Source of the DNA: Cryptomeria japonica
Lineage: Eukaryota; Streptophyta; Pinopsida; Cupressales; Cupressaceae
Direction of reading: 5' to 3'
NCBI RefSeq assembly: GCF_030272615.1
Contig: NC_081411.1
Location: 824,348,397 to 824,412,396, forward strand
Length of the DNA stretch: 64,000 bases
The notes beneath the pieces were generated by a model. That model was not told the origin of the DNA and ran no database searches. It saw nothing but the letters and a program-made list of their open reading frames with translations. The position numbers and the translations under genes were made by a program. The number at the start of each line of letters is the position of its first letter. The first letter of the stretch is position 1. This document shows, one piece after another, positions 33,075 through 45,126 of the stretch.

Positions 33075-35843
33075 ATGTCTATTGAAACAAGGTTCCAAGC
33101 ACCAATGATGCAACAAAGTTTGACATATCAACCGACAATGCAATCACAATTACATCCAACCCAACAACAAAGCAACATTGGTCAAACTTATCATGATGAT
33201 GTAAATGTCCAAATACAAAAACTAGAGGAGAAACTAGCTCAAGAAAATGAGATATTGGAACAAAGAGTGAAAAACATTGTGAAGAATAGATCACAAATGT
33301 CCAAAATGTTTCGAAAACTTCCAGGTTGAAATCCAAATATTGAGCCAATTGATGTAAGATCTCTTCTTGAACGATCAGACATACCAGCTCTCCTCTCACA
33401 AATAGAGATGATGAAACAATTTCAAGAAAAGAGACAACATCAATTTCAACATTATGTGCCTCCACAACAAGAACAAGAAGGTGTTTACTATCAATCAGAT
33501 TTTCAACCAATACAACCAATGGTTCAACCAATTGTCCAACATATACAACCAACACAACCAATGGTCCAATTTCAACAATATGTCCAACCAATTATACAAT
33601 GTCCAATCCAACCAATGGTGGAATATCAACAAGTTCAAGTTCAACCAACATATCAATGTCAACAACTGCCACCAAACATTCAAAGAAAAAGGTTGCAGCA
33701 CACACCAAGCCAAGTTTCAAACATGTCAGAACAATTGAACCAAGTCCAATATCAAAACATGACATCAAACCAAAAACAAGTTCAAATTCCAGATACAACT
33801 ATGTCAAAACCTCGAAAGAAAGGTGGCTTTATTGCAATTGTCTTAAGGAAACTACCAAGTGAGTTCTTTGAAGAAGATCAAGATAATACACTTATGTCTA
33901 GCAATGCCTCATCCCCCTACAAACAAATTGACTCTCCAGTGGCATCTATCCCTACACCTCTAGAAGTTTCACAAGAAAATTCCATATTGTCCTCATCAAA
34001 TAATACACCCAAGGATGCAATTATCCCAGAGCTATCCATAATTCATTGCCAAGATAATCCAATTCATGATGCACATCCTTGTCATGTTTCAGAAATACAA
34101 GACCCAAGGCAACCATGCACTTTATTGCCATTACCTATTTTAGAGGATCCCATTCAAAGTCCCTCTTTCTCATGTTCAAGCATTGATTCCTTGCCAGAAT
34201 CCATCACAAATGTTCAAAGTGCATTTCCTTTATGCCAAACCATTGATCCCTTGTCAGAATCCTCCATTCATATCCAAAGTCCAACCTCATGTCAAGAGGA
34301 TAATTTAGAGCGCGAAGAAATGAGTCCTAAAGAAAATCAAGATCAAGATCCTGAAACCTTATCATCCCATCCAATTGTTGACCAAGATCCCATTTCCCTA
34401 GACACTCACGATGATTCCCCTATTCTTGTCCATCCTATCCAAAGCCCTATTGACACACCATTCCCCGAGCAAGATCAAGATATCCCAGTTCATCCAATCC
34501 CAAATGATCCCCTTCCATTCCAAGAACAAAATGTCCTTCCAAATCCCATTGACATTCCACTTCCTAAGAAAGATCCAGATATCCTTTCCATCCTTTATGA
34601 TGATCCCATTGAAAGTCAAGAGCAAAGCACCTTTAAAGAGGAGTCCAATGATCTTCCTCCTTGTCAAGATCAATTTATTCCTTTAAATCCTCCACAAGAT
34701 CCTTTTGTTCCTCCATCTCCTTGTCCTAATGCTCCATATACACTCCAAGATCGCATTTCTTTTGATGATCCCATTATTTCTCCCATTCCATCTCTTGAAG
34801 AGCCTATCATTGAACCATGTCCACTACACAATCCTAGTTCCCCTCATGATCCTGATCCCCTTCATGATTCTAACATGTCAGTGCAAGTTGTTCATGAACC
34901 CCCTACATGCATAATGGGTTCTTCCACTTTGGTGCAATCCGATCCACTTCAAGATCTCATTGTTTCTGTCATATCATATCCACCTCATAATGGACTCGCG
35001 TCTTCTTCTCGTAGAAAAGAGTATCCTACAAGTCAAGATATTCATAAAGGCAAAGGAGTAGATCTCCATAAGTAAGAATCTCTCCATATCAAAGAAGATC
35101 TTAAGGGTCATGTCTACACAGCTCACTCTCAAGACGTTGGTATCCCTTCAAAGTCAAAATCCAAATGTCCACTTTCCCCATCATCCCTTCCATCCATCTT
35201 AGGTCCTTATATCCCTTCGTCCTCTATGCAAGGTCAACAAAGGCACACATCCTTGAGTAAATTCCATCCATCCAAAAGAACTCCATTTCATTCATATCCA
35301 TCCATGCATTCCTTTCCCCCTCCAAGAAATTTGGATGCCAAGTATAAGCATCATAAGTCTAGCAATCCACATGTATTCCAGGATCAACATGTCCAATATA
35401 ATCGACATGTCAAAACAAAGAACAATATGATCTATAAAGAAAAAGAAATATCCAAAAGGTCACAAAGGCCCACTGAGAAAAATAAAGCAAAGTCAAAATA
35501 TATATGGGTTCCTAAATCCCTTGTGCAAGCAATGGACTCCAAGGAACCACAAAAGCATGAAAAATCAAAAACCATGTGGATCCCTAAGCGACTTCTTGAA
35601 GCACAAAAGCCTAAAGAAACATCCAACTTGGCATCCAAAGTTGCTATTCCTCCATCCAAACATTCCAAGTCAATTCCTCCATCACCTTCTTCATCCATTT
35701 TGGGCCCTTATGTCCCAAAATCCCAAGCTATTCCTCCATCCAAATCTCAATATCCAAAATACGTCTTTCCTCCATCAGTCCATCACCCCTCAAGGTGTGT
35801 GCCAATGTCGATCTTGCCAACATTTCCATCCACTGAAGCATAA
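33075..35843 (+). pseudogene. Element E protein, unknown family, about 920 codons with two in-frame stops
   Basis: One frame runs through with only a TGA at 33327 and a TAA at 35073. I do not recognise it. Residues 1-120 are Gln-rich with a predicted coiled coil (IQKLEEKLAQENEILEQRV), then ERSDIPALLSQIEMMKQF. Residues 130-240 are Gln/Pro/Tyr repeats (QPIQPMVQPIV-like). The middle, to about 665, is rich in Pro, Asp, Ser and Ile with recurrent DPI and QDQD units. The C-terminal part is Lys/Ser/Pro-rich and carries two similar motifs, KYIWVPKSLVQA and KTMWIPKRLLEA, about 30 residues apart. There is no knuckle, protease or polymerase motif. By position it could be a highly diverged Gag, but that is a guess. 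Confidence 0.6.
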
Positions 35844-38269
35844 TTCTTCCAATACCCTATCCATTATCCAATGCATATGTTTCATCCTTCGATCCCTTTG
35901 ATCCAATCCTTGGCATAAATCCTTGCCTTAGTTTCATCTCATTTTCCATGTCCTTATCCTACCAACGTCTTTGAGCATGCTTTTAAAGGTCATGGTCCAT
36001 TTATTTCAAGGCTACTATCGAAACAAAAAGATGTTTGAATCCTTCTTTCATCCCCTATCATGTATCCATCTTCTATTGAAAAAGTCAAAATACAAAAAAA
36101 TAAAAAAAGTGAAAAAAAGAAAAAGAAAAGAAAAAAAAGTAAAGAAAAATAATTCGTCCACTGGTGAAAACCTAGCAAACAGGCGCCTTGGGCAAGTACC
36201 TTGATGAAAACCTGGCAAACAGGCGTCATGCGTAATCTATGAACTTCTTGCACACTACACTTGGGGGTAGGTTTTATCCTATCATATCCTTTTGTCCTTC
36301 ATTGTTCCATTATCCTATCATACCATGTCATACTCCTTCATGTCCTATTACCCTTCCTTGTCCTATCATCCCTCATACCCATTTCCTCTTTCCACCTTTG
36401 ATCTTGACAAGGCTGAGGATTGTCATGAGCATCATACATCTTGTTTGCAGCTTTTAGTCTATCATAGCTTTTGGTCATTTATCCATTTTCTTATTACAAC
36501 CTTTCATCCATATTCCCTGGCTTATTGCAACTTTCTGCCACTGTCCCTTAGCCAATCCCAACCTTCAGTCCATTTCCATTCTTGGTCTTGCTTATCCTAT
36601 CCATATCTTATCACTATCCATACACTCTTTTTGTCCCTTGATCTTGATCTAATATAAGGACACGAAATGCAAAACATAGTTTCAAAAACCTCTTGACATG
36701 TCCCTCATGCCATGTCACTGCTTTACATTGTTATATCCAGTCTCTTGTCCCATCATGCCATAGCCTTTGAAAATTGCATCCGCATTGTCTCCCTAATAAA
36801 AGGCCTTTGTCTTCCCTCTATCCACCAACATTTCAGCAAGCCTATTTATTCACCTGTCATATTCCTTGCCTTGCTAGACACTGGGGGCAGTAATCAAAAA
36901 AATCTCATAAAAATTGAATATGATTCTGAAAAAAAATCTTCAAAAAAAAAAATTGAATATGATCCTGAAAAAAAAATCTTCAAAAAAAAAAATTGAAAAA
37001 TGTCCTGAAAAAAAAATCTCAAAAACATTTAAAAATGTCCTGAAAAAATCTCAAAAACATTTAAAAATGTCCTGAAAAAATCTCAAAAACATTTAAAAAT
37101 GTCCTGGAAAAAATCCCTAAAAAATCAAATAAAGTCCTGAAAAAATATCTAAAAAAATTGAAAAAATGAAAATCCCTAAATATCATAAAAAGTCCTGAAA
37201 AAATGAACACAAAAACATTTCAAAACATTAACATCCAAAAACAAGCATTTTGTCAATAAAGGATCTCTCTTTGTGCATAGACAAATCACTGAGCATTTAT
37301 CCAATGACACTCACAATCACACGCTGTGCTTTAATGAAATCATGCTTTAACCAGATGAACTTTTTCAATCAAACCAGACATTCAAACTGATCAACATTGT
37401 CATATCAATCACCCTCAAAATCATTCGTCCTTGGCACACTATCATGGGTCTTATACAGGGTGTGGTATACTCGAAACTAGACTGTGTCCTGTCTTAGACG
37501 GGGTACCACATGTCTTGAAACCAGATAGCATGATCGTCCTATCAGCACTTTCAACTTTTGACAATAAAGATCAAGATGTTTGTCTGATTTGCTTGAATTT
37601 GTGTATCTTATCTTTTTATTGATTTATCTTTGGCTTCGATCATGTTCCTATGTTGCTCGATGATGTCACTGAGTGATTTAGAGTGACTGGGTGGCTCATG
37701 GTCTTTTTCTTTTTTGATTGTGATTGTCGTTTGTCTGTGATGTGTCTGTCTTTTGCAAAAAGGGTTGCATTTCAGCTCTGGCCTTCAATGCCATGATGCT
37801 ACGCATCCATTTTGCTACATAAAAATAAAGGTTCTCACCTACAAAGTGCATTACTGAAAGCAAGTTTTCTTCATCTCTAACTGTCTTCTGTCTCATTTTC
37901 TTTTTACTAACATTTCTTCCGTCAGTTCGGATAGTCAGTTCAGTTTAGTGCTCCGATTTCCCTACACACATATGCTGCATCTTGCATCCATTTGGTTAGT
38001 ACATTTGCATTACATCAAGCATTTTATCCATTTCATATTATAAATGCATCAAAAATGCATAAGCAAAAAAATATATACATCCATACATCTTCCACAAATG
38101 TTCATAAACAGTGCATAAGTCATCCATACATGGAAAATAACATCAGTCATAACATATTTCATCTCATCATATCGATGCATATCATATCATCTGTCACAAT
38201 AATATCAGAGTACAAAATCTGACTGTCTGTCCCAAGTATGGCCCGCAGGCTGACTATATAATATCACAT
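35844..38269 (+). other. Element E 3' region, non-coding
   Basis: No credible gene. It holds an A/G-only run at about 36085-36150 and a 40-bp-period duplication of TGAAAACCT(A/G)GCAAACAGGCG (36165 and 36205). At 36890-37230 there is a field of AAAAATCTCAAAAACATTTA/GTCCTGAAAA repeats. The last two parallel 21040-21300, so this layout is shared with the older relic there. Confidence 0.6.
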
Positions 38270-38922
38270 TACATAATGTCCACTGTCTGTCATAAGGAGC
38301 ATCTACCTCTGTCACTGGGTTCTCCCTCTATCCTCCTCATCCCTGCCATGTCTCAAGGATGATGTCCCTCCTATCCCAAGTCCTACTATTGTGTCTCTCT
38401 CTGTGCTCCTGAGTCTATCTCGTAGCATGAAGTAGTCAGGTCGGTTCTCCCGTGTGATCAATGGACATTGTCGACTCTGCATCACAATTGGGGCACATTT
38501 TCTCAGTTTTAGGGTTTGCTCCTATGGGTTGCATTTCCTCATTTTCATGTCCACCTCAGAGTGTTTTTCATCCATTCTGACCTATCTTACCCTTATCCCC
38601 CCTTTTCGGATCATTTGCATGTTGTTTTGGACCAAAACTGAGTTCCCAATGCACAACTGTGCTTGTGTCAAGGAACCTGCGCTTGTGTCATATAACCTAC
38701 ACTTGTGTCATGTAACCTGCACTTGTGTACCCTTACACAAGCGCAGAATTAGACCACACAAGCGCAGAAGTCAGTTTCTGCATCCTCTGTGGGCCCCGCA
38801 ATGTCCCGCAAGCAAGTCAAATTCATGAAATTGAAAACATGGGTTTTTGAGATACATATCGCTTCTCCCACATCGTCTGATTGTTTGTACGTGCGTACAC
38901 ATTCTCCGAGGTGATCTACCAT
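38270..38922 (-). pseudogene. Antisense unit of element E: start and tail without PMD
   Basis: On the minus strand an ATG at 38922 opens MVDHLGECVRTYKQSDDVG. Its context ATGGTAGATCAC resembles ATGGTGGGTCAC of PMD copy B. A TATA box (CTATAAATG, 39019-39027) lies 97 bp upstream, near the 91-92 bp of copies A and B. Further on, RPDYFMLRDRLRSTERDTIVG and HGRDEEDRGRTQ (about 38440-38310) could be the protein tail. No PMD motif lies between. I infer a degenerate version of the D-family antisense gene that has lost its domain; the similarity is short. Confidence 0.4.
38658..38768. repeat. 20-bp units CTGCGCTTGTGT, four direct and two inverted
   Basis: Direct units start at 38658, 38678, 38698 and 38718 with exact 20-bp spacing. 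Two inverted copies (ACACAAGCGCAG) follow at 38736 and 38757, so a stable hairpin can form. The core matches the leader array at 31115-31234. Confidence 0.88.
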
Positions 38923-39287
38923 TTGAATGTTCACCATCTCTCTGCAAGTGTCCTTTTCCAAAGCAACAAAACCTCTTCTTGGGCTAGTGCAAATGAACAA
39001 TTTTCACTCTCTTGGTCCCATTTATAGATCTTTGTCAGTGCATAGATGGATGTGTGTCCTCTCCATCTTATGTTGATCGTGGTCTTGTGCACCTTAAATT
39101 GCTTGTCCTTAATGTATCCGATCTCCGATTGTCAGTCCGTTCGATCCTATCATTTTTATTGATCAATTGGCCTCTTTTTTTGCATGTTTCCGGCCAATTC
39201 CTCGATGGGGCATGCATATGTCATTATTATTGTCTAGGGCATTTTTATTACTTTTCTTTGAAACAACGCTTAAAATCGCATTGTCTC

Positions 39288-39301
39288 AAAGAGGGGAAAA
39301 A
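39288..39301 (+). other. Element E polypurine tract
   Basis: AAAGAGGGGAAAAA abuts the 3' LTR; almost the same as the D-family tract at 29467-29479. Confidence 0.88.
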
Positions 39302-40509
39302 TGTAGACACCTAAAAATGGTCAACGCTTGCGGGGTCATACTTTAACATTTGTGCATTGCCTCATTTTAGGTTTTTGCGTAACATTTCTCCTATGTCACG
39401 CACTTGGTTTTTATCATTTGCAAGCATCGAGTCATTCTTCTATCATCTCACCTTCAAATTTGGTCTTGTCGACAACAACCTTCAGTCATGATTTTGGTCG
39501 ATTTTTGTCCTTGTCAATCTTGTCATATTGCGATCGATTCGTCATCGATCCTTGTCCTTTCCAATCATATCAATTTGGTCAATTTGTCATTGATTTTTCT
39601 CAACCAATCTCAATCAAATCATTTATCAACACTAGTCATTTATCAAATTCAAAATCATGATCGAGTCAATTATCTTCAATCAAGACCTAATTGTCATTCT
39701 CGCATTGCTAATTTATCTTCTAGGGTTTTGTGATTTAATCATTTAACCTTGTTTGTCATTTCCTCCTTTAGGATTAATAAATTATTTATTTATCCTAAGT
39801 CTTCTCATTGCAATGAAATGTTCATTTAATTGGCTAATTATTCCTCTTTTGTGAATTAATTAATAAATGAGAAATTATTAATTAATTTACCTATTTTTCA
39901 TCCATTTCCTAATTTCCAAGTCATTATTTCCAATTTAATTTTCTAATTTCTCCTAAATGTCTATTTCTATTTCAAAATCTTGTCATAAATCCTTGCATAG
40001 AAATTTGTCATAGAATTTTTCATAAATTGTCATAAATCCTTGCATAGCAATTTGTCATAACATGTCATAATTTTGCTATTCTTGATTTGAATTTCCATTC
40101 GAATCATTATCATGCTAATTTGATCATTTCTCCAATTTATCTATAAATTGGATGAATTTCTTCAATCAAATCCCTTGATCCTTAATTAATAATCCTTAAT
40201 CAGACTATTGAATTTACGCTTCTAGTACTCTTGATCAAAAATCCCGTCTACTTGCTTTCAATTATGTGTGCACTTGTAGGTGAGATCCACAACCATTTGA
40301 AGAGGAAAGAAGAACAATGGAGCCGCATGAAGGAGCATTCAAGTCATGTCTATGGTTTGCATAATCTTTCATTTTTGAATGCTTTGTTTTCATGTCTCTA
40401 TTGAATGTGTCTTAGGATAGATTCATTGCAAATTATGCATTTGTGATTGAGCTAATGTCTAGTGTTTCGATTTATCTATTTGTGATGATTTCCTATTTCC
40501 TAACGTACA
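39302..40509 (+). repeat. Element E 3' LTR
   Basis: 1208 bp, collinear with the 5' LTR, with a 6-base loss near 39379 (GCATTA absent) as one clear difference. It ends ACGTACA followed by the CTTTC duplication. Confidence 0.95.
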
Positions 40510-41385
40510 CTTTCAATCCCCAAATTATAATTCCAATTAATTCCATCTAATTTTATTTCATTGTCCCCAAATTCAAATTTCACTTTAATTCCAATTAATT
40601 TCATTTCTTCCAAATTCACATTTCATCAAATCTGAATTTCAGTTAATTTCATGTGCATTTCAGCATTCGAAGGTCCAAATTCAAATCCAAACTGAAAATT
40701 AAAATCAAATTCAATTTCAAAATCCTATAGCACATGCTAAAATCAAACTTGATTGATCAAATCAGTTATCTAATTAGTTAACTCATCAATCACTCTTTTT
40801 AACTCCCAATCGCCTCTTCTGACTGATCAATTAATCCACTTATCTCTCCAATAAATTCAATCATCTGATTCATCAACTCAGACAACTAGCTAGTCTATTC
40901 AATCTGTTGCTTAATCAATTCAGTTGACTCCTCAATCAATTCAATTAACAAATCGATCAGTTGAGTCCATTATTCAATCAAATTTAGTTGTCTATCAATT
41001 AACACTTGAGTTCATATTCTCACCTCCTTTGTGTTCAAAATATATAAATTCAACTTATCTTCTCAATTCATTTTAGAATCACAGTCTTCAAATTTATTGT
41101 CCATCTTATGAAAGAAATCAGTGCAATACCTGAGAGCCACCTACACCAACAATAATGGAGAAGAACAATGGAAGCACAAGTGGAGAATAGGGAGTTTTAA
41201 TCTAGTTTAATCTTTCTATTTCTATCTTTTATTTAATTGTAATTTGTTTAAAATTAGTCTAATTAGTTAAGGATTTTGTGATTCATCCTTTTAGTCTAAT
41301 TAGGATAGATTTCATGATTTCAAGCATGAGAACCATTATACTGATCCTATTTTTTTATCATCCGCATTGATTGTTGTGCAAATTC

Positions 41386-42198
41386 TTGGCGATTTTACTG
41401 ATTTGGTGATGTTCTTCATGTTATGTGGTTTTCTTGGTCATGTAACATGTTGTGGTTGATCTTGATGTGTTTACCAGTGGTGATGAGTGTTTGGAAATTT
41501 GATTTAGATCCATGTTATGTCATGTATATCATTATATTGGTCTAGTGCTTGATCTTTGTATTGTGTGATGTAATTTTGTAGTTGAGTGTTGAAGGTTTAG
41601 TCAACCTTATTGTCAAGGTTGATGAATTATATAAATAGGTGATATTGGTAATCGAGGTTGTGTTTGCATTATAAAAGAGTGGTGTATGTGCAAACAAGTG
41701 ATTTGTCCTTCCGCATTGTGATTGAAAATAGATTGGTGTTGTAGAATAGACACATGTGCTTAACCAAAATTGTCATCAAGCATTTGTAGATGCTATTAGT
41801 GCAATTAATTTGATTCTGGATTGTTATCCGAACATTTGGTAATTCAATGAAAATTCCTTGTAAGGTAGTGACCTTTCCCTTAGGTTTGTAGCCTTCTGGG
41901 TTATTGTATCTTGAGTTGTAAGCTCTAAGCAGTGTGCCTGAATGTTGGTGCATTCCCCATTGTTATATTTTCACATACTACTGCAAAGTATCATCTTATT
42001 GTGGGTAGGTTCCCACCATGGTTTTTCCCTTAACTAGGTTCTCCACGTCAAAAATGTGGTGTTGTGTGTTGTGCTATCAATTTGCTTATCTTTGTTATTG
42101 TTGTACTTTTTCAAAATTGTATTTGTGATTGAGTTTGTTGATCTGGTAGAAAACTGATTCACCCCCCCCCTTCTCAGTTTTCTCTCATTGTTGTTGCC
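41386..42198 (+). repeat. Outer Copia 5' LTR (left border approximate)
   Basis: The right end, ...TGTTGCCA, is set by the adjoining PBS. Sequence shared with other Copia LTRs here, in inverse orientation, includes GTTTTTCCCTTA, CCACGTCA and CACCCCCCCCCTTCTCAG. A TATA box TATATAAATA lies at 41628-41637. The left end could lie anywhere between about 41350 and 41400. Confidence 0.7.
41628..41637 (+). promoter_or_regulatory. Copia LTR TATA box
   Basis: TATATAAATA in the U3-like part of the LTR, about 570 bp before its end and well placed to start the genomic RNA. Confidence 0.6.
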
Positions 42199-42204
42199 AA
42201 TAAT

Positions 42205-42215
42205 TGGTATCAGAG
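42205..42215 (+). other. Outer Copia primer-binding site, initiator tRNA-Met
   Basis: TGGTATCAGAG, the standard plant Copia PBS, six bases past the LTR end. Confidence 0.9.
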
Positions 42216-42258
42216 ATAGATCCTCCATAAGAAGCTTAACCACTTGAGGATATCTAGG

Positions 42259-43584
42259 ATGGAAACTGGAGGTGTTATCTTTAAGAAGGAGAGCCTAAGA
42301 TTTGATGGAAGTAACTATAATATATGGAAAAACCAGATGGAAGTGCACTTGAGATGTCTTGGAGAAGATTACTAAAATATTACTAAGAATGCCTACTTTA
42401 TTCCTCATATTGGACTAGTTACTACTGATGAGATCAAGGAAGCTGAAAATAACATTAGAGCTAAGGAAGCATTGTTGAGCGCCCTGACTGATTCAGAAAT
42501 GACTAATGTAATGAGACTTCAAAATGCACATGAGATCTGGGAGAAGCTTGAAACCTTGTATAAAGGAGATAAACAAGGAAAAGATGCTAAGTTATAGAGT
42601 TTGAAAGGGAAGTATGAGATACTAAAGATGGGAGAAGATGAGAACATAAATTCCTTTATGGCTAAGGTGAATGAACTTGTCCTAGGTATCAGATGTGTCA
42701 GTGGAACCCTTGAAGAAGATGAAATTGTTGCTAAGGTGTTGAGATAATTTATTCCTTCTTATAAACATAAGGTAGTTTCTATTGATGAGATCCACAGTAT
42801 ATGCTAGTTGGAAAGATTATTGCATTTGAACTGAGCAAATTTCGTGAATCACATGGAAAGTCTGGGACAATATTTAGAGCAACTGTATCCGAAAAGATAA
42901 AGTATGATCCTAATGAATGCAGAATATCCAAATTTGAAAGAGAGAGAAGAGAGATGGAAGACAAAGAAAGAGAATTGGAAGATCTTGAAGCATTGATTGC
43001 CCGGAGACTGCCTAAGGGAGCTGGTAAGTATGATGGAAAATTGGCTCTTAAATTTTTCTCTTGCAATAAGATAGGAAATTTTACTTCTAGATGCCTAGAG
43101 AGAATGTCTAAATATGATAGGCATGATAAATTTGATAAGCATGATAAGAATGATAGATATGAGAAGCATGAGAAGTATGATAAACACTACAAGTCTAACC
43201 ATAAGTACAAGCATCAGAAGAACTATTATTATGTTGTTGGTGAAGGTGTAACAGATGATGAAGAAGAAGGAGATGAAGTGGTGTTTATTCCTATCAAAGA
43301 AGATGGATCAGTACCTGTTGCTTCCACAAGCTATACTTTTGAGGAGAAAGATTTAGCTGCTAAAGTTGAAGAGAAAGATTAATGGGTGATTGACACCGGT
43401 TGTTCACATTATATGAGTGGTGATAAAAGAAAATTTGAATGGAAAGATATGATGGTGGAATAGTAAGATTTGGAGATGAAAAAGTTTTATGTGATCTGTG
43501 GTAGAGGTTCTATTTCCTTTGATGGTAATCATAATACTGATGATGCCTTGTATGTTGAAGGTTTGAAGCATAAACTTTTAAGTG
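42259..43584 (+). pseudogene. gag: Outer Copia Gag and start of protease, broken
   Basis: The ATG opens a Gag with LRFDGSNYNIWKNQMEVHL, then AKEALLSALTDSEMTNV, IWEKLETLYKGD and FMAKVNELVLGI (UBN2 domain). An open run from 42801 to 43382 carries ERREMEDKERELEDLEALIARRLPKG and a knuckle CNKIGNFTSRC in which the His is Asn and the first Cys is Ser. It is followed by a charged Tyr/Asp/Lys/His stretch. After a stop at 43380, WVIDTGCSHYMSGDK is the protease active site (D-T-G). At least five stops interrupt it. The frame is cut at TTGGA by the next element. Confidence 0.88.
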
Positions 43585-43589
43585 TTGGA

Positions 43590-45113
43590 TGTTAATCTTA
43601 GAGGATCTGGTTAATACTAAGAGGGGGGTGAATTAGTATTAACAACAATTTCAAATCAGAAACTTAGACTTATAACTTTCACCAAATCAAACTTTAACCA
43701 TCAATAAACTTGTTTACCAGTACCGGTATCTATTGCTAAACATTTTCTTAAACTGATATATCAATGTTGCACATTAAGTGTTAATTAACCATGCATAAAC
43801 TGAAAGTAAAGCATAACATCACATCAAAACATTCACCATATGAACACCACAATTTTCATGTGGAAACCCAAATAGGGAAAACCCATGGTGGCAATTGGTA
43901 CCCACAAGAATTGTGCACTCTTTCGAAATGCACCTTGTTAGGAGCCTATCATGGTTAGGAGCTTACAAAGATGCCCTGTTAGGAGCAGACCCTATTAGGA
44001 GTCACCTGGTTAAGGGATTTACCTCATCCCTATTAGGAGCTTTGACCTATTAAGATCAACCTCGCAAGAGGATTTAGAACTCAGATGTTGAGGTACCCTA
44101 TTAGGGAATTTACAATATATGGCCTGTCAAGACCTACCCAGTTAAGAGATTTTGTCTATTGTAACTGTTAGGGAACAATAGTGAATGATCTAATTTTTTG
44201 CACTTAACTGCTTGCTTGATCATATCTAATTAAGCTCTTAGTCTACAACACTCTAGAAAATATTCTCACACTCTTCTCAAGACCATCGATCGACACTAAA
44301 AACATCATCTATACAGACATAAATAAATTTTACAACCAGGTCAGCAACAAAACCCTAGATACATCGGGATTTTACATACAGATCATCAAGGATAATATCA
44401 GATTAGTACAAAATTTTACAAGACAGTATCAACCGTAAAATGATCATAATTTGTCACAACAAGTCGATCTGATAGGTTGTTAATCCACAAGACATTCTTC
44501 AAAGTTCTTTGTTGATTCCCAACAAATTCCATCTTCAAACGCGCCAAAACAACAATTCAATTTTCCATGCAGGTTGCACCACGCCATCTTAAACATTTGA
44601 ACTTGGTGTAGATTACCACCAAACCAAAAATCATTACCAGTTAAGAGAATTCTTTACTGATCCTTAAACCCTTCTTAAACCCTAGCAAAAAATCAACAAA
44701 AATTATAAACATAACTTTCAGTTGTCACCACATGATGCGGTTTCTGTCAGATACATGCTACACTAATACAAACTTACATTCAAAACCGCAAAGTCTCAAT
44801 CATTACCAATAATCAGATACAATCAAAATATTTCCTTGTTTACCAGTTAAGGTCCTAATTCTCAGTTCCAAATTATTTACCGGTAAGCTCTTTCTGGTAG
44901 ACCAAAAATAATTAGATGACAAAATATAGCATAGGTAAGCATAATCATAAACCTCAATTTCCATTAATGACAACATAAATAACTAATCAATGCCATCAAG
45001 TCAATCAATCTAAATCTCTTCATCACAACTCAACTATATCATCACCAATAGTCCTTTACTGGTTCAGCCAACATTCTCCATCTGCATCATTAGTTAGGCC
45101 AATCATGCCAACA
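43590..45113 (-). repeat. Second-layer Copia 3' LTR
   Basis: TG...GCCAACA ends. Contains short direct repeats 'CCCTGTTAGGAG/CCTATTAGGAGT' at 43920-44170 that resemble those of the other Copia LTRs in the window. Confidence 0.92.
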
Positions 45114-45126
45114 TTCTCCCCCTTAG
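45114..45126 (-). other. Second-layer Copia polypurine tract
   Basis: On the minus strand AAGGGGGAGAA abuts the 3' LTR, with CATTGATGG-type text beside it as at 47376. Confidence 0.85.

Larger units (their letters stand above)
29775..40509 (+). mobile_element. LTR element E: 10.7 kb, non-autonomous, unknown coding capacity, TSD CTTTC
   Basis: Two LTRs of 1214 and 1208 bp (TGTAGACACC...ACGTACA) match almost base for base. The flanks at 29770-29774 and 40510-40514 are both CTTTC. Inside come a tRNA-Trp PBS, a 2-kb leader, one long reading frame, a 3-kb 3' region and a PPT. I find no Gag, protease, RT, RNase H or integrase motif. The LTR start and PPT are shared with family D, and the PBS with the Ty3 gag-protease element. 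The size and lack of enzymes fit a large retrotransposon derivative (LARD). Very similar LTRs and a perfect TSD suggest recent insertion. Confidence 0.93.
29480..41385 (+). repeat. Family-D 3' LTR, split by element E
   Basis: The two pieces are 29480-29774 and 40515-about 41385, once element E and one CTTTC duplication are taken out. The second piece has the family's GAGAAGAACAATGGAAGC at 41158 and ATTAGGATAGATTTCATGATTTC at 41290. The right border is not sharp; it lies just left of the plus-strand Copia LTR. Confidence 0.75.

Noticed and set aside
33079-33591. 170-codon minus-strand frame
   Set aside because: Complement of the Gln-rich part of the element E frame; the Leu/Val/Trp-rich product is a shadow.
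36239-36657. Overlapping plus frames rich in Ser, Phe, Pro and His
   Set aside because: Pyrimidine-rich non-coding text; overlapping frames of equal quality and no similarity between them.
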